42,120 bases of DNA from Marisediminicola senii (lineage in GTDB: Bacteria; Actinomycetota; Actinomycetes; Actinomycetales; Microbacteriaceae), in the NCBI RefSeq assembly GCF_011057645.1, contig NZ_JAALGE010000024.1, positions 1 through 42,120 of the forward strand, written 5' to 3'. How positions within the stretch are numbered: position 1 is the first letter of the stretch; the number at the start of each line of letters is the position of its first letter. Shown here piece after piece: positions 34,459-42,120 of this stretch. A program made the position numbers and the translations under genes. The notes beneath the pieces are model-generated. The model made no database searches. It worked only from the letters and a program-made list of their open reading frames with translations, and had not been told where the DNA came from.

Positions 34459-36557
34459 TAGTCGGCGCGGAACAGCTGCATCGAGTGCCCGGCGACGTCG
34501 CGGGTGTCGCCGGGTAGCGATCGCGACCCCCGGCTTCCGGCCTCGTCGTCGGCGCTGTCCCACAGCAGGGTGTACGAGTTGATGCCGGCGTGCCGGGGGA
34601 GGGTCACCGTGACCGGGGTGCCCCTGCCGTGCATCACGAGCAGGATGCGGTTGAGCTCCTCGTGCTCCGGCGTCGACGCCGCCAGGTACTGCAGGGTGCG
34701 GGCGTGCGGCGAATCCCACTGCTCTCCCGACATCATCGCGCCGTCGGCGTAGTACCACTCCATCTCGGAGGCCGACGGGGTGCTCTCGCCGATCACGCTG
34801 AATCGCACCGGGCGCAGCGCCGGGTTCTCGCGCCGCAGCCGCAGCAGGGTGCGCGACACCTCGAGCAGCTCGCCCTGCCAGCCGTCGCGGGTCCACGGCA
34901 GCCAGGTCAGTTCGCTGTCGTGGCAGTAGGCGTTGTTGTTTCCGCGCTGCGTTCGCCCGAACTCGTCACCGGCGGTGATCATCGGCACGCCGGCCGACAG
35001 CAGGAGGGTACCCAGCAGGTTGCGCATGGCCAGGCGCCGGGCATCCACCACCGAGGCATCGACCGTCGGACCCTCCACGCCGAAGTTGTACGAGTGGTTG
35101 TTGTCGGTTCCGTCGCGGTTGTTCTCGCCGTTGCCGAGGTTGTGCTTCTGGTTGTACGCGGTGAGGTCGGCGAGGGTGAAGCCGTCGTGCGCGGTGACGA
35201 AATTGATGGATGCCAGCGGCCCGCGGTCGTGCGAGAACACGTGCGACGACCCCGCGAGCCTCCTCGCCATTCCCCCGATGCCCTGTGCGGGCGACCCGTG
35301 GGCCTGCTCCGATGCGACGTCGGTGAGCCAGAAGTCGCGCATCCGGTCGCGGTAGCCGTCGTTCCACTCCGACCAGCCGGCCGGGAAGTTGCCGACCTGC
35401 CAGCCGCCCATGCCGAGGTCCCACGGCTCGGAGATCATCTTGACGCCGGCGAGCTCCGGGTCGGTGACGATCGCTGTGAGGAGCGGGTGCTGCGGGTCGT
35501 ACCTGGCGTGGTCGTCGCGGCCGAGCGCCGGGGCGAGGTCGAAGCGAAAGCCGTCGATCTGCACGTCGTTGGCCCAGTAGCGCAGCGAGTCGAGCACGAG
35601 CCGCTGCGCCGCGGGGGTGGAGAAGTCCACGGTGTTGCCGCAGCCGGTCACGTCGATGTAGTCGCCGTCGGACATCTGCCGGTAGTAGTTCGCGTTGTCG
35701 AGCCCGCGCAGGCTCGTGGTGGGGCCGGCCGGGCCCTCCTCCGCCGTGTGGTTGAACACCACGTCGAGGATGACCTCGATGCCGGCTTCGTGCAGCAGCT
35801 TGACCATGCCCTTGACCTCGCGCAGCACGGCGCCCGGCCCGCCCAGCTGCGCGTCGCGCGACGCGTACTGCGTGTGCGGGGTGAAGAAGTTGAGCGTGTT
35901 GTATCCCCAGTAGTTGCGGAGGCCCTGCGAGATGAGGCGCTGCTCGCTGACGAACTGGTGGATGGGCAGCAGCTCGATCGCCGTCACGCCGAGGCCCTGC
36001 AGGTATTCGATGGTGCTGGGGTGCGCGATGCCCGCATACGTGCCGCGCAGGTGCTCGGGAATGGCAGGGTTGGCCTTCGTCAGGCCCTTGGCGTGCGCCT
36101 CGTAGATGACGGTGTGGTCGAGCGGCGTCGCCGGCTTCTGCACGCCGCCCCAGTCGAACGCGTCGTCCTGCACGTACGAGCGCCAGCGGCCCGACGACGT
36201 GCGGGCGAGGCCGCGCGAGTACGGGTCGATGAGGGCGAGCCTGGGGTCGAACGCGTGGTTGGGGCCGGAGGGCCCGCTCGCGCGCAGCGCGTACCGGGTG
36301 CCGGGCAGCAGCGACGGGGAGAACCCGGACCAGACGCCATGGTCGTCGCGGGTGAGCTGCACCGAGTCGGCGATCCAGTCCGGATCCTTCACGGCGAAGA
36401 CGCACAGCTCGATCGCGGTGGCGCTGTCGGACCACACTCGGATCGTGCCACCGTCGGCGGTGGCACGCACCCCGAGGTCGCGCAGGTGGTCGGGGTCGGC
36501 GTCGTTGTCGGCAGCGGCACTGCTGTCGAGAACGCTCACGGGGTCGGTCTCAGGCAT
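34458..36557 (-). CDS. glgX: Glycogen debranching enzyme GlgX
   Basis: GlgX hydrolyses the alpha-1,6 links of short branches left by GlgP. It is a 699-aa GH13_11 isoamylase-type protein: an N-terminal CBM48-like domain (LGVRATADGGTIRVWSDSATAIELCVF), YEAHAKGLTKANPAIPEHLRGTYAG, the conserved NYWGYNTLNFF, DVVFNHTAEEGP, nucleophile in IDGFRFDLAPALGRD, acid in KMISEPWDLG, VTAHDGFTLADL and NNRDGTDNNHSYNFG. The ATG at 36557 (MPETDPVSV) is chosen: TATCCT ends 7 nt ahead of it on the minus strand, and the longer frame to 36665 has no signal. It converges with glgP. Confidence 0.96.
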   Translation of the reverse strand: MPETDPVSVLDSSAAADNDADPDHLRDLGVRATADGGTIRVWSDSATAIELCVFAVKDPDWIADSVQLTRDDHGVWSGFSPSLLPGTRYALRASGPSGPNHAFDPRLALIDPYSRGLARTSSGRWRSYVQDDAFDWGGVQKPATPLDHTVIYEAHAKGLTKANPAIPEHLRGTYAGIAHPSTIEYLQGLGVTAIELLPIHQFVSEQRLISQGLRNYWGYNTLNFFTPHTQYASRDAQLGGPGAVLREVKGMVKLLHEAGIEVILDVVFNHTAEEGPAGPTTSLRGLDNANYYRQMSDGDYIDVTGCGNTVDFSTPAAQRLVLDSLRYWANDVQIDGFRFDLAPALGRDDHARYDPQHPLLTAIVTDPELAGVKMISEPWDLGMGGWQVGNFPAGWSEWNDGYRDRMRDFWLTDVASEQAHGSPAQGIGGMARRLAGSSHVFSHDRGPLASINFVTAHDGFTLADLTAYNQKHNLGNGENNRDGTDNNHSYNFGVEGPTVDASVVDARRLAMRNLLGTLLLSAGVPMITAGDEFGRTQRGNNNAYCHDSELTWLPWTRDGWQGELLEVSRTLLRLRRENPALRPVRFSVIGESTPSASEMEWYYADGAMMSGEQWDSPHARTLQYLAASTPEHEELNRILLVMHGRGTPVTVTLPRHAGINSYTLLWDSADDEAGSRGSRSLPGDTRDVAGHSMQLFRAD

Positions 36558-36564
36558 GCGTCTT

Positions 36565-36570
36565 AGGATA
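36565..36570 (-). promoter_or_regulatory. -10 element of glgX, probable leaderless start
   Basis: On the minus strand TATCCT is followed by 7 nt (AAGACGC) and then the glgX ATG. No Shine-Dalgarno sequence can fit between them. Confidence 0.55.
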
Positions 36571-36696
36571 GGGGCCGCGCGAAACCCTCCGTGACGCCCC
36601 CGGTCGCCAGCGATTCCCGGGGTGCCGGGAGCCCCTGCACCAGACCTCGCACACCAGCACCGCACACCAGCACCGCCCGCCGACCCTGGAGTCGTA

Positions 36697-37902
36697 ATGC
36701 CCGTCTACCTCGACCACGCGGCGACGACGCCGATGCTGCCGGAGGCGAAGGCGGCCTACGTCGAGGCCCTCGACGTCGTCGGCAACCCGTCGTCGATCCA
36801 CAGCCAGGGGCAGAACGCGCGGCGCATGCTCGAAGAGGCACGCGAGGGCGTCGCGGCGTCGCTCGGCGCCGACCCGATCGAGGTCGTCTTCACCTCAGGG
36901 GGCACCGAAGCCGTCAACCTGGGCATCAAGGGCCTGTACTGGGCACGCCGCAATCCTGCGCCGGAGCGTTCAACCGGGCAGGCGACCGGGGTGGATGCGG
37001 CGGCCCCGACCCGCGCGCGCATCCTGGTTCCCCGTGGCGAACACCACGCCACCGTCGATACCGTGGAGTGGCTCGAGAAGTACGAGGGCGCGGTCATCGA
37101 GTGGATCCCGCTCGACGCCGACGGCCGCATCTCCGTCGACGCGCTCGCCGCGGCGCTCGGCCCCGACGTCGCGCTAGTCACGATGCTGCTCGCCAACAAC
37201 GAGGTCGGCACCGTGCAGCCGGTGGCCGAGGTGGTGGCGCTCGCCGCCCGGTTCGACGTGCCGGTGCACGTCGACGCGGTCTCCGCGTACGGGCACATCC
37301 CCATCGACTTCGCGTCGTCCGGGCTCGCCGCGCTCAGCGTCTCCGCCCACAAGATCGGCGGTCCGCTCGGCATCGGCGCCCTGGTCGTCGCGCGCACCGC
37401 GTCGGTGGTTCCGCTCATCCACGGGGGAGGGCAGCAACGCCAGGTGCGCTCCGGAACGCAGGACGCCCCGGCAGCCATCGGCTTCGCCGTCGCGGCCCGC
37501 GCGGCGCACGCATCGCTCGCGCCGCTGCGCGACCGGGTGATCGCGGGCGTGCGCGCGGCGGTGCCGGAAGCCGTGCTGCGCGGCGACCCCGTCGACCGGA
37601 TCGACAACAACGCGCACTTCACCTTCCCCGGCTGCGAGGGCGACTCGCTCCTCTTCCTGCTCGACGTCGCCGGCGTCTCGGTCAGCACCGGGTCGGCCTG
37701 CCAGGCCGGCATCCCCGAGGCATCCCACGTGCTCCTCGCGATGGGGCTCGACGAAGACGAGGCGCGCGGCGCCATCCGGGTGACCCTCGGCCACACCAGC
37801 ACCGACTACGACGTCGACGTGTTCCTCGCCGCCCTCCCGGGCGCCGTGGACCGCGCGCGCCGGGCCGGCTACTCCGACAGGAACGTCCATGCCACCGCGT
37901 AA
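36697..37902 (+). CDS. iscS: Cysteine desulfurase (NifS/IscS family)
   Basis: This PLP enzyme takes sulfur from cysteine and passes it as persulfide to acceptors. It has 401 aa from the ATG at 36697, start MPVYLDHAATTPMLPEA, the invariant N-terminus. Motifs are VFTSGGTEAVNLGIKG, EHHATVDTVEWLE (H117 stacks on PLP), LLANNEVGTVQP, VHVDAVSAYGHI, the PLP lysine K219 in SAHKIGGPLGIGAL, and the catalytic C335 in STGSACQAG. A region at about 84-105 (ARRNPAPERSTGQATGVDAA) is an insert compared with the standard fold. It lies upstream of mnmA with one small gene between; in M. tuberculosis iscS and mnmA are also neighbours, so tRNA thiolation is a likely use. A frame beginning at 36622 is longer but lacks initiation signals; CTGGAG stands before the chosen ATG. 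Confidence 0.94.
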   Translation: MPVYLDHAATTPMLPEAKAAYVEALDVVGNPSSIHSQGQNARRMLEEAREGVAASLGADPIEVVFTSGGTEAVNLGIKGLYWARRNPAPERSTGQATGVDAAAPTRARILVPRGEHHATVDTVEWLEKYEGAVIEWIPLDADGRISVDALAAALGPDVALVTMLLANNEVGTVQPVAEVVALAARFDVPVHVDAVSAYGHIPIDFASSGLAALSVSAHKIGGPLGIGALVVARTASVVPLIHGGGQQRQVRSGTQDAPAAIGFAVAARAAHASLAPLRDRVIAGVRAAVPEAVLRGDPVDRIDNNAHFTFPGCEGDSLLFLLDVAGVSVSTGSACQAGIPEASHVLLAMGLDEDEARGAIRVTLGHTSTDYDVDVFLAALPGAVDRARRAGYSDRNVHATA

Positions 37903-38530
37903 CACCATCGCGCAGCTCGCGACCGCCGCCGCGCTCGCGTTCGCCCTCACCGCCTGCGGCCCCGCCTACACGCCCACCCTCACGCCGGCGTCGCCGTCGG
38001 CCGGTGCGGATGCCGGGGACGGCGCAGGCGATGGTTCCACGGGTGACGACGGGGCCGGCGACGGCGACGCGACGGACGGAGCCGACGGAGGCAGCGACCA
38101 GGCCGATGCCGAGCCGTCCCCGCTGCTGCCGGTCTGGGTCGAGGAGTTCACACTGGAATACGCGCAGACCGAGACCACGCGCGTGGGCGACCGCATCGCG
38201 GGCCTGGTCGCGGTCGCCGGGCTGCTCAACGACGACGACTATTCGCAGGAGGTGGAGGCCGTCGCCGACGGTCGCTACTGGGGAATCATCCACACCATCA
38301 CGCTCGACCCGTCTGTCGACTCGGCCGCGCAGGCCGAATCCGTGGTCGCGACCCTCGACGAGGCCGGCTGGATCACCCGCGAGAGCACCGACACCGGCGA
38401 GAGCACCCTCACCGCGCTGTCGAGCAGCGAGCAGAGCGACCAGTCGTGGTTCCTCGTGATCGGCGCCGACCTGTCGGTGGAGGGGCAGTCCGTCGTCACC
38501 GTGCAGCTCGCGAGCCCCAACATCCCCTAG
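37889..38530 (+). CDS. Small lipoprotein of unknown function
   Basis: This is a 213-aa protein with a clear lipoprotein signal: basic start ([10 protein letters not shown]), hydrophobic core ([10 protein letters not shown]) and lipobox L-T-A-C with C23. Residues about 35-80 are a Gly/Asp/Ala-rich flexible spacer. The folded part (about 85-213) contains two similar-sized halves: [19 protein letters not shown] and [27 protein letters not shown] do not recognise the domain. The ATG at 37889 overlaps the end of the cysteine desulfurase gene by 14 bp and AGGAA lies in front, so the two are co-translated. Why a surface lipoprotein sits between iscS and mnmA is unclear. Confidence 0.87.
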   Translation: MPPRNTIAQLATAAALAFALTACGPAYTPTLTPASPSAGADAGDGAGDGSTGDDGAGDGDATDGADGGSDQADAEPSPLLPVWVEEFTLEYAQTETTRVGDRIAGLVAVAGLLNDDDYSQEVEAVADGRYWGIIHTITLDPSVDSAAQAESVVATLDEAGWITRESTDTGESTLTALSSSEQSDQSWFLVIGADLSVEGQSVVTVQLASPNIP

Positions 38531-38573
38531 CGTCGGCGCGCCCGCACCCGGAGGCCTCGCGGGCAGTCGCCCG

Positions 38574-38579
38574 TACCAT
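38574..38579 (+). promoter_or_regulatory. -10 element of mnmA, probable leaderless start
   Basis: TACCAT ends 6 nt before the ATG at 38586. The intervening GGGGAT could act as a very close ribosome binding site only if transcription began upstream, so both modes are possible. Confidence 0.45.
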
Positions 38580-38585
38580 GGGGAT

Positions 38586-39743
38586 ATGAAGGTTCTCGCA
38601 GCAATGAGTGGTGGCGTCGATTCGGCGGTGGCCGCAGCCAGGGCGGTAGACGCCGGCCACGACGTCGTCGGCGTGCACCTCGCGCTCAGTCGTATGCCGG
38701 GAACCCTGCGCACCGGCAGTCGTGGATGCTGCACCATCGAGGATTCGATGGACGCGCAGCGGGCCGCCAATATCATCGGCATCCCGTACTACGTGTGGGA
38801 CTTCTCCGAGCGCTTCAAGCTCGACGTCGTCGACGACTTCATCGCCGAGTACTCCGCGGGGCGCACCCCGAACCCGTGCATGCGCTGCAACGAGCGCATC
38901 AAGTTCGCCGCCCTGCTCGAGAAGGCCATCGACCTCGGCTTCGATGCCGTCGCCACCGGCCACTACGCGACGATCGTGACGGATGACGCGGGAGGTCGCG
39001 AACTGCACCGCGCCGCCGCGTGGGCCAAGGACCAGTCTTATGTTCTCGGCGTGCTCACGAAGGAGCAGCTCGCGCACAGCATGTTCCCGCTCGGTGCGAC
39101 CCCGAGCAAGGCCGAAGTGCGGGCGGAGGCCGCAGCCCGCGGCTTCAGCGTCGCCACCAAGCCCGACTCCCACGACATCTGCTTCATCCCCGACGGCGAC
39201 ACCCGCGGCTGGCTCGCCGAACGCGTCGGCGCCGAGAAGGGTGTCATCCTCGACCGCGGGGGAGACACCGTCGGCAGCCACGAGGGCGCCCACGCCTTCA
39301 CGGTCGGGCAGCGCAAGGGACTCAACCTCGGGGTGCCCAGCCCCGACGGCCGGCCCCGCTTCGTGCTCGAGGTGCGTCCGAGCACCAACGAGGTCGTGGT
39401 CGGGCCCAAGGAGGCACTCGACATCGCCGAGATCGCCGGCAGCTCGTACAGCTGGGCGGGGAATGCGCCGGCCGACGCATCCATACCCTTCGAATGCCAC
39501 GTGCAGATTCGCGCCCACGCCGACCCGGTACCCGCCATCGCCGTTGTGCGGCCCGCGGTGCGGCAGACGCAGGGCACCTACTCGGTGCCCATCTCGGGTG
39601 AGAACGAGATGGTGATCACCCCGGTCGAGCCGCTCAACGGCGTCGCCCCAGGCCAGACCGCCGTGGTCTACGTCGGAACGCGCGTGCTCGGGCAGTGCAC
39701 CATCCACCGCACCACCAGCGCCGTGCCGGTGCCGGTCGCCTGA
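38586..39743 (+). CDS. mnmA: tRNA-specific 2-thiouridylase
   Basis: MnmA puts sulfur on U34 of the tRNAs for Lys, Glu and Gln, activating the base with ATP. The 385-aa protein has the PP-loop SGGVDS (8-13), the catalytic Cys region [14 protein letters not shown] (C98 and C101), [27 protein letters not shown], the second catalytic C199 in [12 protein letters not shown], and the C-terminal central and beta-barrel domains ([12 protein letters not shown]). The sulfur normally comes from IscS, whose gene lies upstream. An apparent intervening promoter suggests that mnmA can also be expressed alone. Confidence 0.97.
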   Translation: MKVLAAMSGGVDSAVAAARAVDAGHDVVGVHLALSRMPGTLRTGSRGCCTIEDSMDAQRAANIIGIPYYVWDFSERFKLDVVDDFIAEYSAGRTPNPCMRCNERIKFAALLEKAIDLGFDAVATGHYATIVTDDAGGRELHRAAAWAKDQSYVLGVLTKEQLAHSMFPLGATPSKAEVRAEAAARGFSVATKPDSHDICFIPDGDTRGWLAERVGAEKGVILDRGGDTVGSHEGAHAFTVGQRKGLNLGVPSPDGRPRFVLEVRPSTNEVVVGPKEALDIAEIAGSSYSWAGNAPADASIPFECHVQIRAHADPVPAIAVVRPAVRQTQGTYSVPISGENEMVITPVEPLNGVAPGQTAVVYVGTRVLGQCTIHRTTSAVPVPVA

Positions 39744-39784
39744 TCCATCCCCGTCCCGTCGGGTGGGATGTCGGTCGTCGTCCG

Positions 39785-42120
<2,336 letters not shown>

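Noticed and set aside
34590-36566. Plus-strand ORF of 658 aa opposite glgX
   Set aside because: Shadow frame of glgX; no domain, no initiation signal.
38531-38585. Single iscS-lipoprotein-mnmA transcript as the only mode
   Set aside because: A TACCAT -10 box 6 nt before mnmA argues for an additional own promoter, so strict operon membership is not asserted.

Overview
The window is GC-rich actinobacterial chromosome, most likely Micrococcales and probably Microbacteriaceae. The support is the xerC/M23/rpsB-tsf-pyrH-frr-cdsA order, a GlgE-type glycogen cluster, DivIVA-family proteins, a LigA with a long insert before its helix-hairpin-helix part, and many start codons that sit 6-7 nt after a TANNNT hexamer with no Shine-Dalgarno sequence. 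The family-level placement is inference.

Left edge (1-2645): three minus-strand genes (tyrosine integrase, XRE-type regulator, unidentified protein) overlap in one operon that runs off the window. They abut the 3' two thirds of dprA, which has lost its start and 5' third. I read this as one end of an integrative element in dprA, the DNA-uptake and recombination gene.

2690-9068: a transport locus. A CitA/DcuS-like kinase, its response regulator and an acetamidase/formamidase read left; a complete tripartite tricarboxylate transporter (tctC-tctB-tctA) reads right from a shared 122-bp gap. 9144-12370: a wall-anchored cyclic nucleotide/nucleotidase enzyme behind a PHO-box-like repeat, then a CpdA-type phosphodiesterase.

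12387-18584: conserved housekeeping block: xerC, an M23 peptidase-family gene facing left, then rpsB, tsf | terminator | pyrH, frr, cdsA (translation, UMP phosphorylation, phospholipid precursor). 18679-27020: envelope and polarity genes: a small protein of four DivIVA-type repeats, a lytic transglycosylase-like protein, a small Cys/His protein, an alpha/beta hydrolase, an AI-2E-family permease behind a Scy-like giant coiled coil, a two-part membrane/lipobox protein and a YbbN-like thioredoxin-fold/TPR protein. Two intergenic repeat arrays lie here (24027-24148 and 27037-27240).

27362-36557: alpha-glucan metabolism: glgB and glgE overlap and read left, glgP diverges from them, and glgX converges on glgP. 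GlgE adds maltose units from maltose-1-phosphate, GlgB branches, GlgP and GlgX degrade. The TreS/maltokinase pair that normally feeds GlgE is not in the window. 36697-42120: iscS, a small lipoprotein, mnmA and ligA (cut by the right edge); IscS is the expected sulfur donor to MnmA.

Most of the window is ordinary core genome. The parts that deserve attention are the dprA junction, the two repeat arrays, the run of leaderless promoters, the PHO-box-like site and the fused membrane/lipoprotein gene. I found no CRISPR array, no tRNA or rRNA gene, and nothing I can defend as a wholly new system.
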